Assembly (NCBI GenBank): GCA_014529385.2
Contig: CM043960.1
Span: forward strand, 125,958,043-126,022,042
Length of the DNA stretch: 64,000 nt
Direction of reading: 5' to 3'
Source of the DNA: Adiantum capillus-veneris
Lineage: Eukaryota > Streptophyta > Polypodiopsida > Polypodiales > Pteridaceae
The translations under genes were made by a program, and so were the position numbers. Each line of letters begins with the position of its first letter. The first letter of the stretch is position 1. Below the pieces are notes generated by a model that did no database searches, was not told the origin of the DNA, and worked only from the letters and a program-made list of their open reading frames with translations. Shown here piece after piece: positions 1 through 12,000 of the stretch.

Positions 1-2744
1 ACGACATTCTGGGAGCATGCCCCAGAATAGTTGGTATGATGAGGAATGCAGAGAGATGAGAGCCCAGCGTTAGAGGGATCTTCTATTAGGAGTCATCACC
101 TACAGGCTGTCTCGGATTGCTTCTTGGCGCTTTGTGCGACGGAAGAAACGAGCTTACTTGGCCCAGATGGAGCGAGACTTGTATCAATTGTTCTTGAGTA
201 GAGACTCGGAAGAGGCATGGCGACTCTTTCATGAGCACTCCCCTCCCCCAATGATTACTTCTCCTGATGTGTGGGGCCAGTATGCGACATCTTTATATAC
301 GGTTTTTGACAGGAACCTCTTCCAGATCCTACAGAGCCATGCCCACCTAGTACCTACGAGCACTTTCGTTATCACTGAGATGGTAAAGAGAGCCATTGAC
401 AGGATGAGGACCGGGAGGGCATATGATCACGATTGTCTAGTAGCGGAGCACTTTATACATGCTAGGGATATGCTGGTAGAGGTTCTTGCAGTGTTGTTCA
501 ATCGTGTCATGTGTAATGGAATTATCGCACTATTATGGTTGGACACGCATTGGCACGGTTGTATGCATCCATTCTTGCGCAGCAGTTGAGTAATTGGGCA
601 GAGGGTGAGGGTGTACAGGCAAAGGGTCAGGTTGGTTTCAAGACCACTCTTGATCATATTCTGACACTCAGAGCAAATCATTGAGGAGTGCAGGTCACAT
701 GGGAGACGGATTTATTGTGGCTTTGTGGATTTTTGCAAAACATTTGACATGGTACCGAGAGCTCGATTGATGCGCAGACTGCAGGATATGGGGGTACCCC
801 ACAGTGCTAATTTGGGGAATTATGGCTTTATACAGATTAGTGATGGGACATGTACGCACCCCGGAGGGGGTATCTAACTTAGTTCACTCTACTATTGGGG
901 TGAAGCAGGGTTGTCCATTGTCTCCTACTCTATTTGGTATGTATGTTGATGAGGTGTTTGATTACATTGATAGAGAGGGCGATAAAGGTGCTCAGCTGGC
1001 AGGGACGTGGATCCCATTGTTGTGATATGTTGATGATATTGTGTTGATCTCTGACTCACCAGAGGGTATGCAGCGACATTTGGATGCATGACATAGTATT
1101 GCAGAGGATAGTGGATTGTCTGTAAACCTTGGTAAAACCAAGGTTATGGTGTTTAACACCACACCACAGTGGATCAGGAGATCAACACCTACTTTGACAT
1201 ATGGTCAGGATATTGTGGAGTATACAGATGCATACACTTACCTTGGGGTAGTCTTCACTGGACCGAGGTTTTCTTTGGTGAGAGCAACAAAGACTAGACT
1301 GACGAGAGCTTATGCGGCCTTGGGAGGCTTGGAGAGAATGTGTTCGCAGGTTCAGTTCCAGGAACCTCGGACAAAGTTATGGCTCTTTGATACTTTAGTA
1401 GCCTCAGCTATGCTGTACGGGGTGCAAGTATGGGGACCTTTAGTAGGCTAGGATGGTTGGAGACGTATGGAGAGGCCCTTGGTATCTATGATCTCTAGAC
1501 TGATTAGAGCCAAGGCCTCTTTACCTCACGCTATCATTCAAGCAGAGCTAGTTGCCCCCCTTATGGAGATTGAGGCGCTTACTAGATCAGTCTCCTTTGT
1601 GCACAGCCTATGGGATACTACTAGAGACATATATGCTAGACTGGCCCTTGAATCTTCCCGATAGTTAGCTCTACAGGGGGACACTTCATGCTCGTATGAA
1701 CAGATGACATATTGGTTTCAGACGCATGGCTTCACCATGGACAAGCTGCCTCCTCTCTAGCACCCTCGTTGTCTCTTACACGGGTGGAGATTACTAGACT
1801 CATTCGTCAGGACCTTATCTAGCTGGACACCAGGAGTCAATGGATAGATCCGCCTCAAGAAGTGGGCACGAAGATGGCTTTCTATAGAGAGCATCTTCTC
1901 CACCTCATAGAAGATCGGTTTGTGATTCGACCCAGCTACATGGACACATATATGTCTCATGGTTTGTGTTGTGCCATTGGTCAGATATGCACATCCTCAC
2001 ATCAGCTCGAGATTGAGACTGGTAGATCGAGAGGGATATCAGCAGACAACAGGATATGCCGCTTATGCCAGATAGAGCTAGAGACAAAGTTACATTACAT
2101 ATGTCACTGCACAATGTACTATGAGATAGGGGCCGTTTCCACTGCCTATTCAGAGAGGGTTTCGGTCCTTTATCTAGGGTCATGAGTTATGAGGACCGGA
2201 GATGTCTTAGACTATATCTACTTGAGTTACACAGACATAGAGACACTTTATTGGGGAGAGCTAGAGAGAGAGAGTCCCAGAGATAGATTACAGATTTCTT
2301 TTCACTAGATATGGGACAGCCAGAGGAGCAGCCACCACCGCAGAGCTCGGTCCACACTCAGTGGACCACTACTGGCACTCTTATCAATCAAGCATTGGAG
2401 CTATAGAGATCCAGACGACGAAGACTGAGGAGAGAAGCTTTACAACATCGACGGAGACTACAACAGAGGATTCGAGCTATACTCACTCGACACCTAGAGT
2501 GCAGATGAGGATGGATCCTCACTATTTCTCCCCCCATTCTGTCATTGTTTCACACATTGTTACATCCAGCTTATTGGGTACCTATTGTATCAGCTATCAC
2601 ATCCACACAGTTCCAGCTTGTAGTAGTAGTATTTTTCTTCTAGTTCTTTTGTACGCAGACATGGTATCAGATTCACTATTTTGTAACAAATCGGTCTCAT
2701 AGGTCATTTTGGCCTTTTGAAGACGTTAAATATAACATTTCATT

Positions 2745-2748
<4 letters not shown>
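1..2748 (+). mobile_element. Non-LTR retrotransposon (LINE) ORF2 remnant, copy 1
   Basis: A LINE whose 5' part lies off the left edge. Bases 30-590 encode the linker between endonuclease and reverse transcriptase (start chosen only as the visible reading, not a true start). Reverse transcriptase follows: a QGCPLSP motif near 908-928, then the catalytic YVDD box at 1026-1037, immediately preceded by an in-frame TGA at 1023-1025. Thumb/connection sequence runs 1116-1664, including GLERM near 1325. A zinc-knuckle-like C-x2-C...H...C cluster (ICRLC...HYICHC) lies near 2055-2110, the usual position of the C-terminal zinc finger in plant LINE ORF2. Several stops and frame changes show it is dead. 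The 3' UTR ends in TTTCAT directly followed by (CT)n rather than poly(A). Copy 2 at 12404-13926 shares the same 3' end. No target-site duplication could be defined because the 5' end is outside the window. Confidence 0.9.

Positions 2749-2793
<45 letters not shown>
2749..2793. repeat. (CT)n microsatellite at LINE copy 1 3' end
   Basis: About 45 bases of pure CT repeat, directly between the LINE 3' UTR and the first LTR of element A. The CTCTC next to the LTR at 2787-2791 also occurs just after A's other LTR at 12399-12403. This fits A having inserted inside the tract, although a CT repeat is weak evidence for a duplication. Confidence 0.95.
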
Positions 2794-2796
<3 letters not shown>

Positions 2797-3153
2797 CGAA
2801 CGAGGAGATGGATCTCCCGGCTACACGGACCGCCTACAGATACACGTCGGACGAACCACCCGACCATAGCCACCGGGCCAGCGTCCGAGGACATAGGCGT
2901 GCACCTGTAAGACCGAGCATCCCATACCACCTGGCCTCACCTCCTCGAGGTGACCTCGCGCACTCCTAGCCTCGCGGGCTAACCACTGGCACTCTGCCAA
3001 TGGAGGTCGATAACTGTAAATGAGGCCTTGGCCTCCCTTCTATAATAATGGCCGGCCACACTGGTCCTGTTCACACTACGTCCGCCCGGACACTAGACGC
3101 CCATCCCGACGGCATCTGGGCTAGATCCCCTCTCCTATGAGCGGGACATAACA
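2792..3153 (-). repeat. Element A 3' LTR
   Basis: Reverse complement begins TGTTATGTCCCGCTC and matches the LTRs at 5667-6047, 9373-9819, 12015-12398, 15213-15599 and 15730-15963. It contains the family's TATA-like ATTATAA motif. It is preceded on the minus strand by the purine run AAGGGGGGAAGTA (3154-3168), the polypurine tract. Confidence 0.9.
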
Positions 3154-3164
3154 TACTTCCCCCC

Positions 3165-4474
3165 TTAAGAACCATTGATGTCCTCATCAATGAAGTGGGG
3201 ATATTGAGCCTTCAGAGCTCGAACGGGTTCCGAAGTAGCAAACCTTTGAGATTGACCCTTCCATTTGATTAAGTACTTGTCATAAGCCTTTTGACGCGAA
3301 TGAAGGGTATGATGATCTAAAACTGCTTCTGGTTCTTGAGGAATATACTCAGTTTGCATATCTTGCCATACATTTTCCTCGATAGGCACAACAACGTCGG
3401 CTTCGCCCAATTTCACTTTAAGGCGGCTGATATGAAACACTGGATGTACACTAAGATGCGAAGGAAGAGCCAAATTGTAGGCAACTTGGCCAATTTTCTT
3501 TGTGATCAAGAACGGACCACAATATCTAGCTAAAAGCTTATAATGCTTTCCTGTTCGCATAGTCTTGGAATCCTTGGGTATTTTCAAATAGACCCATTGT
3601 CCCACATCTAGAGTCCTTGGAGACCTCTTTTGATTAGCATACGTAGTAACTTGGTCATGAGCCGTTCTTATACTATCCTTAGCCAATTCGAGCATTTCTT
3701 GCATGTCATACAGGAAATCGCGAGCTTGGTGTTCCTTGACTTTCTCTAAGCAGCAATTGAGGATTTAGGCTCAAATCCATACATCAGCATGAATGGGCTA
3801 AATCCAGTAGCAGAATGCTTGCTACTATTATAGGCAAACTCCAACTGTGGAAGATACCTTTCCGAGTCAGTCTGCCTATGAGAGACATAGGCTCTCAGCA
3901 TGTCCTCTAACGTTTGATTCATCCTCTCAGTTTGTCCGTCGGACTCGGGATGGTCAGAAGACGACATACTCAACTTCGTCTGAAGGTGAGCAAAGACATC
4001 TCGCCAAAATTGGCCAGTGAACTTAGTATCTCGATCACTGACTATGTCTTATGGTAGACCATACAACTTATAAAGCTGATCGACAAATAAAACCGCCAAC
4101 TCATGGCTTTTTACTGTCGACTTCATTGGTATAAACTTCGCCATTTTTGTGAGTCTATCGACCACAACCCAAATAGCGTCATTGCCTCGACTAGTATTTG
4201 GAAAACCAACGATGAAGTCCATGGAAATATTTTGCCACTTGGCATGGGGAATTTCCAATGGATGTAGCAGGCCAGCTTTCCTAAGGCGCTTTGCCTTATT
4301 AACCTGACACTTAGCGCATCTCTTCACATAGCTCTCTATGTAAGAGCGCATTCTTGGCCAATAAAAATATCGCTTGACTAAAGACAAAGTTCTCTGGATG
4401 CCTGGGTGCCCAGCGCTAGGAACATCGTGGCATTCGCACCAAATGCTTTGTCGAACCTCATCGATTTCCGGCAC
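3165..4474 (-). pseudogene. Element A integrase and chromodomain (fossil)
   Basis: The 3' part of pol on the minus strand. The segment 4474-4049 holds the integrase zinc-binding region (H...CAKCQ) and the start of the DDE core (MDFIVGFP, WVVVDRLTKMAKF). The segment 3973-3746 holds the core's C-terminal part (SSDHPESDGQTERMNQTLE). The segment 3704-3165 holds the GPY/F-type C-terminal domain (ARYCGPFLITKKIG, VHPVFHISRLK) and ends in a chromodomain (DKYLIKWKGQS). This architecture defines the chromovirus branch of Ty3/Gypsy, where the chromodomain steers insertion to particular chromatin. Close match to element B at 8070-9360. Treated as a broken fossil. Confidence 0.92.
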
Positions 4475-4648
4475 GCAGACTTTACCATTTCTTTACAATA
4501 GTCCACCTGTAATGGAATATTGTCGTTGTCACGTCTCTCCAGCACGACTCACTTGGGTCTCCGGACCACCCAAGCTTGTATGCAAGGCATGCCCCGCTTC
4601 GACCTCGTTCCATATCTTGCCAAAATGGCCATCGGAACGACATAGCCC

Positions 4649-5658
4649 TCAGAGAGAGAGAGAGAAATCCGTCGAGATTTCAGCCATAGACAAGGCATTA
4701 ACCTCAGGAATCTTGCAGAGCACATCGGCAACACGATTGCAGGATCCTTTTCTATAACGGATCTCAAAGTCAAACTCTTGCATAAGCTCAACCCATCTAG
4801 CCTTCCGGCCTCTGAGATCACCGTGATCACAGATATAGCGCAAGGAATGATGATCTGTCCATGCAACAAACGTAGAGCCATACAAGTAGTGCCGCCATTT
4901 CCTCAGGGCGTGGACTACGGCGTAAAGCGCCTTTTCATACGTTGGATAACGCATCTCAGCGTCAGAAATCTTCTTACTTTCAAACGCGACAGGACGTCCA
5001 TCTTGGTATAATGCTGCACCAATAGCATAATCACTAGCATCCGTTTCAACCACAAACGGTTTGCTAGGATCCACAATGTGTAATATTGGCGCAGTAGTCA
5101 CCAAGTGCTTTAGTGTCCGAAAGCTTCGTACATTCTTCAGAATGGGTCAATTTCGCACTTTATCCAATTTTTCAAGGTTGACGTGAATCCCATGTAATGA
5201 TGTGACCCAAGTACAAAAGCTCTTTCTTAAAGAATTCACACTTAGAAGCCTTAGCATAAAGCTTCTCAGTTCTCAGTACTTCGAGAACAATGCATATATG
5301 CACTAGGTGCTCAGACAAAACTTCGGCTGTAGATCAAGATATTATCGAGAAATACAACAACGAAGTTGGCTAAAAATGGTCTCAGCAGATCATTCATCAT
5401 CTGTTGGAACGTAGCTGGAGCATTGGTCAAACCAAATGGCAAGACCAAAAACTCGTAGTGACCATAACGCGTATGGAAGCCTGTCTTAGGAATATCTTCC
5501 AGTTTGATCCGTATCTGATGATAGCCTGATCGTAGGTCTATCTTCGTAATATACAACGATCCATGGAGCCGATCTATCAGATTGTCCATGCGCGGGAGCA
5601 GATACTTGTTCTTGACAGTGAGCTTATTGAACCTCTTGTAATCCACGCAGAAGCACAT
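4649..5658 (-). pseudogene. Element A reverse transcriptase and RNase H (fossil)
   Basis: Minus-strand pol fragment. The segment 5658-5311 carries Ty3/Gypsy reverse transcriptase palm motifs ([11 protein letters not shown], then [11 protein letters not shown], a hallmark of the family). The segment 5104-4649 carries RNase H (VVETDASDYAIGAALYQ, YPTYEKALYAVV, WTDHHSLRYI) and the connection toward integrase. The right boundary at about 5660 abuts element B's 5' LTR, so the upstream part of reverse transcriptase is not adjacent. Broken in a few places. Confidence 0.92.
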
Positions 5659-5666
5659 AGTGTTAT

Positions 5667-6047
5667 TGTTATGTCCCGCTCACAAGAGAGGGGATCTAGC
5701 CCAGATGCCGTCGGGATGGGCGTCTAGTGTCCGGGCGGACGTAGTGTGAACACGGCCAGTGTGGCCGGCCATTATTATAAAAGGGAGGCCAAGGCCTCAT
5801 TTGCAGTTATATCGACCCCACTCTGCCAGTGGTTAGCCCGTGAGACTAGGAGTGCGCGAGGTCACCTCGAGGAGGTGAGGCCGGGTGGTATGGGACGCTC
5901 GGTCTTACAGGTGCACGCCTACGTCCTTGGATGTTGGCCCGAGCACGGGGGAGCTGCCGGATGGTGGCTATGGTGAGGTGGTTCGTGCGACGCGTATGTG
6001 TAGGCGGTCAGTGTAGCCGGGAGATCCTCCCTCTTTGTGGCGTTTCA
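5667..6047 (+). repeat. Element B 5' LTR
   Basis: 381 bases from TGTTATGTCCCGC to GGCGTTTCA, directly followed by the primer-binding site. A TATA-like ATTATAAAAGG lies near 5773-5783, followed about 25-30 bases on by the likely transcription start region. GC-rich U5 with a CACCTCGAGGAGGTG palindrome near 5864-5878. Confidence 0.92.
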
Positions 6048-6059
6048 TGGTATCAGAGC
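6048..6059 (+). promoter_or_regulatory. Primer-binding site of element B (initiator-Met tRNA type)
   Basis: TGGTATCAGAGC begins one base after the LTR end. This is the standard complement to the 3' end of plant initiator methionine tRNA used by chromoviruses. The same site is seen at 12001-12014 (minus), 14862-14873 and, slightly changed, at 15600-15611. Confidence 0.9.
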
Positions 6060-7079
6060 CGGCTTGGCTGCACGTACGACCGTGTGCACACCTACGGCCT
6101 GGTTCAAGTCGGATAATCACTGTTTTATGTCATTTTTGATGAATTAATTGTTCAAGTGATTATTTTCTTCTCATAAGCTTGTGTGCATGTGAAATTTAAT
6201 GGGTTGCTCGCTGATTTTTTATAAAATTCAGCAGTTTGGCAGGTGGAAGTGCTGAAAATCAGAGGATTACTTATTGATTTTACTTGTTTTCGATGAAAAT
6301 CAGTATATTACTCATTGATTTGCTGATTTTGGATGGAATTCAGCATACCGTATGTTTCTTGTAGTAAAAAAACCCTCTCTATAATCTCCTTCTCTGTGTG
6401 AAGCATAGAGAGAGAGGAAGTGAGAGAGAGAGAAAGAGAGAGATGGAGATACCTCTCTCTGTAGCGTGGCTTTCTCTGCAGGTACCTCTCTATGTAGCGT
6501 GGGTTTCTCTATAGGGAAGGAATGACCACCAAGTTGTTGGCGTGGAATTTACCTTGCAGCACTGGCTCCTATCTGGCGCCCCTTGTGCGTGCTGGCCACG
6601 AGCAACCACACGCCGGGTCCTTTCCTTCGTGACCTCCACGCGGCAGTGGCAGTGCGCAACTTCTTTTTTTTACGCTGCAGAGTTTGCGTTGATTTTTTTC
6701 AAAGGGGGTACCATTTTTTATGTGGCCAAGGACACTTATATTTTTTTTAAAGCATGGTCTGGACACTTCATTTTTTTAAAGCTAAGTGTGAATCCTGCAT
6801 ATTGTCAAAAAATCACTTACAGAGACTTAAGAAGTATGCAGAGATCTCTCTTTTCACTCCTCTGCTCGTCATCTGAGCTCTCCCTCTCTCACCTGCTCGC
6901 GCTCCCGCCATCACCTGCTTGCGTTTAGACGCTCACGCTGTCACCAGCGTGTGACTACTATCTATCCTTTTTGTTGCTTTCTTTCTTATTATTTATTTAC
7001 TTTCACTTTTTGGAAACACCCTTCGGGAAATCTAACTGCCCTGCATTGCATAGCTAGTGTGGAACTGTCCAGAGGGAGT
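6060..7079 (+). other. Element B leader, no recognisable coding region
   Basis: The leader holds several GATTTT/CAGCA-rich repeats (6200-6350) and a GA-rich stretch (6405-6445). Parts can be matched in reverse in element A's leader (about 11680-11990). The GA/CT-rich stretch corresponds to A's (CT)n at about 11638-11677. From about 6540 to 7079 nothing recognisable was found. Confidence 0.6.
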
Positions 7080-8068
7080 CCAGGCCTGAGGGCAAGAGAG
7101 CACTAAGGTTGGACAAGGACTATGGTTAGCCAAAGTGGGGTCATTGACTAGCCAAAGTGGAATTCTTTGCTACAGAGGCTACATTTCAATTCTGGGTGTG
7201 GTTGCAGTGTACAAAGGGGGTCAGATGACCTAGAAAGATACAATGGCAGCATCTCCTTAAATTCAGGGAACTGCTATTTTGGGACCTGAAAATGTGTTCG
7301 CGTCATTACCTCCGGAATGACAAGGGGAACATTTTATTACTCTGCCGTGAAGTCAACTGGGCAACCGGTCGGGAGATTTTTAGGCGGCAACCCCGAAACG
7401 GGAAATGGCTTGTAAATGTGCCAAGTGGCACATTTCTGTGCAGTTTCCTCATGCAAGAGAAGGGGGCGCTGATTTTAGAGAGGAGAAGGCTCATTTTCAT
7501 GCTGTCCAGGTTGAGAGCTTCAATGGAGTGCTTGCTTTCCCTTTTATGTACGGTGCGGTGCCAGGAGTGATGCCCTACACGCTACGCACTCCCCTCTCTC
7601 TCCCCTATGGTAGTATGTTATGCCCCTCTAGTGGGCTTTTCATTTGACCAATGTACAGTTGTGTGGGTTCATGCGCGATTGCCGAGGCAAGAGCCTCTTG
7701 CACAGGTACTGGATTAGCTAGCGGCTAATCCCCTGCAGGTACAGGTGAATTCCGAGAGGTTTCACGTGCGAAATCTCGTCCGATTCAAAGGGCAAGTAGC
7801 CCTACAGGTGCGGGAGCTCGAGGACTTGCTACGGATGCGACCGGCACGCGAAACGGAGCCCGAAACAGTGAATTACAGCCTGCTGTGTATTTTTGCAGGT
7901 TTAGGGTTTTGGCCCTAAACGGACCCTAATACCCCCAGGAGGTTCGGGGACGCAAGGGGACCGTTGTAGAGGTGATCTGGCACATTTTCGGGGCAAAAAA
8001 CAGAGAATTCAGCGTGCTGCAGATTCTAGCCAGGTTTTGCAAAGTGTCCGTATGCGTCGGGAAACCCA
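7080..8068 (+). repeat. Truncated LTR fragment of the solo-LTR family
   Basis: About 1 kb matching, in inverse orientation, the 1551-base solo LTR at 17856-19406. Shared landmarks include the AACCCCGAAACGGG stretch near 7390, the TAGCTAGCGGCTAATC stretch near 7715 and the GTCCGTATGCGTCGGGAAA stretch near 8047. The match stops at about 8068, so the last 350 or so bases of the LTR are missing here, and integrase sequence of element B starts at once. Confidence 0.8.
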
Positions 8069-8069
8069 T

Positions 8070-9360
8070 GAGATTCGACAAAGGATTTTGTGCGAATGCT
8101 ACGATGTTCCTAGCGTTGGGCACCTAGGCATCTAGAGAACTTTGGCTTTGGTCAAGCGATATTTCTATTGGCCAAGAATGCGCTCTTACATAGAGAGCTA
8201 TTTGAAGAGATGCGCTCAGTGTCAGGTCAATAAGGCAGAGCGCCTTAGGAAAGCTGGCCTGCTACATCCATTGGAAATCCCAGATGCCAAGTGGCAGAGT
8301 ATTTCCATGGACTTCATCGTTGGTTTGCCAAATACTAGTCGGGGCAATGACGCTATTTGGGTTGTGGTCGATAGACTCACAAAAATGGCGAAGTTTATAC
8401 CAACGAAGTCGACAGTAAAACGCCATGAGTTGGCGGTTTTATTTGTGGATCAGCTTTATAAGCGGTATGGTCTCCCAGAAGATATCGTCAGTGATCGAGA
8501 TACTAAGTTCACTGGCCGATTTTGGCGAGATGTCTTTGCTCACCTTTAGACTAAGTTGAGTATGTCGTCTTCTCACCATCCTTAGTCTGACGGACAAACT
8601 GAGAGGATGAATCAGACGTTAGAGGACATGCTGAGAGTCTATGTCTCTCATAGGCAGTCTGACTGGGGAAGGTATCTTCCACAGCTTGAGTTTGCTTATA
8701 ATAGTAGCAAGCATTCTGCTACTGGATCTTTATGCTGATGTATGGATTTGAGCCTAAATCCCCAATTGCTATTGGCTTAGAGAAAGTCAAGGAACGCCAA
8801 GCTCGTGATTTCTTGTATGACATGCAAGAAATTCTCGAATTGGCTAAGGATAGTATAAGGACCGCTCATGATCGAGTCACTACGTATGCTAATCAAAAGA
8901 GATCTCCAAGGACTCTAGATGTGGGACAATGGGTCTATCTGAAGATACCCAAGAATTTCAAGACTATGCGAATAGGAAAGCATTATAAGCTTTCAGCTAG
9001 ATATTGTGGTCCGTTCTTGATCACAAAGAAAATTGGCCAAGTTGCCTACAAACTGGCTCTTCCTTCGGATGTCAGTGTACATCCAGTGTTTCATGTCAGC
9101 CGCCTTAAAGTAAAATTGGGCGAAGCCGACGTTGTTGTGCCTATCGAGAAGAATGTATGGCAAGATATGCAAACTGAGTATATTCCTCGAGAACCAGAAG
9201 CAGTTTTAGATCATCGCACCCGTCATTCGCGCCAAAAGGCTTATGACGAGTACTTAATTAAATGGAAGGGTCAATCTGAAGGGTTTGCTACTTGGGAACC
9301 TGTTAGAGCTTTGAAGACTCAGTATCCCCACTTCATTGATGAGGACATCAATGGTTCTTA
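8070..9360 (+). pseudogene. Element B integrase and chromodomain (fossil)
   Basis: Plus-strand counterpart of the minus-strand segment at 3165-4474. It shows the zinc-binding C-x2-C (CAQCQ), the integrase core (MDFIVGLPNTS, then VSDRDTKFTG), the C-terminal domain (ARYCGPFLITKK, HPVFHVSRLK) and a chromodomain with the WKGQ...ATWEP pattern near 9255-9300 typical of chromoviruses. It ends at a stop followed by the purine-rich AGGGAGGAAGTA and the 3' LTR. Broken in a few places; the longest uninterrupted stretch is 8732-9361. Confidence 0.92.
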
Positions 9361-9372
9361 AGGGAGGAAGTA

Positions 9373-9819
9373 TGTTTTCTTCCGCTCACAGGAGAGGGGA
9401 TCTAGCCTAGATGCCGTCGGGATGGGCGTCCAGTGTCTAGGTGGACGTAGTGTGAACCCGTCCAGTGTGGCCGGCCATTATTATAAAAGGGAGGCCAAGG
9501 CCTCATTTTCAGTTATCGACCCCCACTGGCAGAGTGCCAATGGTTAGCGCGCAAGGCTAGGAGTGCGCGAGGTCACCTCGAGGAGGTGAGGCCGGGTGGT
9601 ATGGGATGCTCGGTCTTACAGGTGCACGCCTATGTCCTCGGACGCTGGCCCCGGTGGCTATGGCCGGGTGGTATGGGACACTCAGTCTTACAGGTGCACG
9701 CCTACGTTCTCGGATGCTGGCCCCTGCACGGGGGAGCTGTCGGATGGTGGCTATGGTCGGGTGTTTCATCGACGCGTATCTGTAGGCGGTTTGTGTAGCC
9801 GAGAGATCCTCCCTCTTTT
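9373..9819 (+). repeat. Element B 3' LTR with internal 72-base duplication
   Basis: Starts TGTTTTCTTCCGCTC and follows the family LTR. The segment starting GCCGGGTGGTATGGGA at 9591 is repeated from 9663, with the key words CTTACAGGTGCACGCC in both units. The extra unit is not in the 5' LTR. The match to the family LTR is lost near 9819, where element A sequence resumes. Confidence 0.88.
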
Positions 9820-9843
9820 TGGAAATCCAGGTTCTCTTTGTAA

Positions 9844-11230
9844 TCAGCCAGCTCGAGCAACAAGTTTGGAACCATCCGATTCCATACATCCGTATCCACG
9901 CCACGAGCCATCTTCACGCGATTGCGTCCGCAGGCTCAGTTTCTGCACCAATTTTGCATTCACAAAATTGTGTGACCTTCCATTATCAAGGAGTACGGTC
10001 ACGTCGTGACCATTGATCTTCCCGAGGAAACGGAGAAGATCGTGCTTATCAAATACTTTGGTGCTAAAAGTACAATTAGTGCATGAACTGTGCGCTAAAT
10101 GATGGATTTCAACTTGAACAACATCAGAGTTACCCGAGATCTCGTGAATCTGAACCGAAGGACGACCTTGCGGTTTCTGTGTCTTCTTCTTCTTGGGGCA
10201 ATCCTTGATTTGGTGACCCGTCTGGCCACATCCGAAACAAGCCCCCTTCTTCTTCTTCTCTTGAGAAGATCTCGGCGGTGATTTGGACTTATGGTGGAAT
10301 CGGGGTCGCTTCCTCGAAGCACCCTCACCAGATTGATGGTCTGCAGTTCTTTGCTTCTCATAATTCGCTCCATTTATTAAATGGAACGTCCTGGCCTTTG
10401 CCACTGCATCCTCGACATCGGTCGAGGATTTATCCTTAATTAAGGCCCAAGAGTAATCCTCATGCAATCCCCGCAGATACATGTGCACAGCGTGCGTAGA
10501 ATCCACCTTGTAGAAGGTGAGCGTCTCTTTGAAAGCTGTTGTATATTTATCAAAAGACAGTTTTTATCGAAAGACTCTGCAGTTTGGCATAACCTTTCAA
10601 AGGGTCCATTTTGGCGAAATCCCTCTGAATTTCACACAAATGTCAGCCCACGTCGTAGGCTTCTCTGTCATGATGCGCCACCAAGTAAGCTCCTTACTGC
10701 GCAGATAAAGAGGAATCGTCTGAATCCTCCGTTCATCATGCTCCCCATGGAGATCAAAGTATGCGGTCCATTGGTGCAGCCAATTATTTACGGCCAGTTC
10801 CGTACACTCCTCTTCCCCTGAGAAATTTGTAGTTTTTTAATGGAATCGTGGCAGTCTGACCACCCTGTGAACGCTCAAAAGAAGCAATCTGCATCCGCAA
10901 TTGTTGGAGATGGGTTTCGCCCTCGGAAATACGTGCAGTCATCGACTGAGCCATATTTTCGAGAGTAGAGAGTCGAGAACTGAGCCCCTGCACGACCCCT
11001 TCGAGAGAGGGCAAGAAAAGGTTCGTCTTAACGTTGGCGTTTTCTAGAGCGGTAACACGTTGGTCGAAACTTTGGAAAGTACTTGTAATCCATGTGTAGA
11101 GAGCATGTGTGAATGATATTTGGATATTACCTGGCGCGTCGTCACGCTGCACATCTGAGCTGGAGGAATCCATGGCAAAGTCTAGAAATTTCACGCGAAA
11201 CTGGGCCTTTTCTGCACTTTCCGTTCGCAA
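9844..11230 (-). pseudogene. Element A gag and protease (fossil)
   Basis: Minus-strand 5' coding part of element A. The segment 11230-10784 is the gag N-terminal part with a heptad-like, coiled-coil-prone stretch (DQRVTALENANVK, LSTLENMAQSM). The segment 10506-9844 holds the end of capsid, a Lys/Arg-rich linker, one CCHC zinc knuckle (CFGCGQTGHQIKDC near 10200-10245) and a retropepsin-type protease start (VTVLLDNGRSHNFV near 9965-10010). The left end meets element B's 3' LTR. Broken in a few places. Confidence 0.9.
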
Positions 11231-11630
11231 GAAGTTTAAGTTCGAGGAGCTCTACGCGTCGGCGTGAGCGTCTGAAGGCGAGCAGGTGATAGCAGCAGAG
11301 CCAAAAAGTCAATTGTCTGTAACTTATTAGTCTTTTTGAGACTCATAAGTCCTGGCCACACTTAACATAAAAAGAGTCAATTAATTCAAGCAACCAAATT
11401 TAAGTGATAGCGTAAAAAAAACTTCAACATAGGCTGAAAAAAATCGAGCGCCTGTGTGCTTGTGAGTGGCGCGTGGAGAAAAAAACCCGTTCGTGCACCC
11501 AACGTGGGTGCAACGTGGGTGCGTGTGTCCACCACGCTCATGAGGGCCAATTCGGAGCCAGCCTGTCATGCTGCGTTCTTGCATCCTCAGCGCTCACAGA
11601 GGAGGAGAGGGCCACGCAGAGTCAAGAAGG

Positions 11631-11679
<49 letters not shown>

Positions 11680-12000
11680 GCTTCGCACAGAGGGACTTAC
11701 AGGGCGAGATTCGAAAGGATACAGCATGCCGAATTTTAATCTAAAACCAGCAATTCAATAGGTAAACCTCCGATTTAATAAGTAATCCACTGAAATTCTA
11801 TTTTTCAGCACTTTCACCTGCCAATTTGCTGATTTTTGTCAAAAATCAGCAACCGAACACTATTTCCTTACCTGCAAACATGCTTTCGAGAAGAAAAGTA
11901 AGTAATTTCAGCAAATTAATCACTAAAGATTACGTGAAATTAAGGCTCCCCGACTCGGACCAGTCCGTAGGTGTGCACACGGTCCTTCGTGGAGCCAAGC
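11231..12000 (-). other. Element A leader with (CT)n tract
   Basis: Untranslated leader between 5' LTR/primer site and gag. It contains a CT tract at about 11638-11677 and CAGCA/GATTTT-type repeats (11740-11900) that mirror the leader of element B. No coding potential recognised. Confidence 0.7.

Larger units (their letters stand above)
5667..9819 (+). mobile_element. Element B: Ty3/Gypsy chromovirus fossil nested in element A
   Basis: Plus-strand element of the same LTR family as A: 5' LTR 5667-6047, primer site TGGTATCAGAGC at 6048, leader, an inserted foreign LTR fragment (about 7080-8068), integrase core to chromodomain 8070-9360, polypurine tract, 3' LTR 9373-9819. Gag, protease and reverse transcriptase are absent, so it is a deletion derivative that could move only with help. 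Integrase and chromodomain are close in sequence to A's, suggesting both belong to one recently active family. The 3' LTR lacks the last bases present in the 5' LTR. Confidence 0.87.

Noticed and set aside
2745-2930. Arg-Glu repeat open frame on the minus strand over the CT tract
   Set aside because: Translation of a (CT)n microsatellite and an LTR; no coding signal.
6048-6065. Possible tRNA fragment (TGGTATCAGAGC)
   Set aside because: It is a retroelement primer-binding site next to an LTR; no cloverleaf can be drawn around it.
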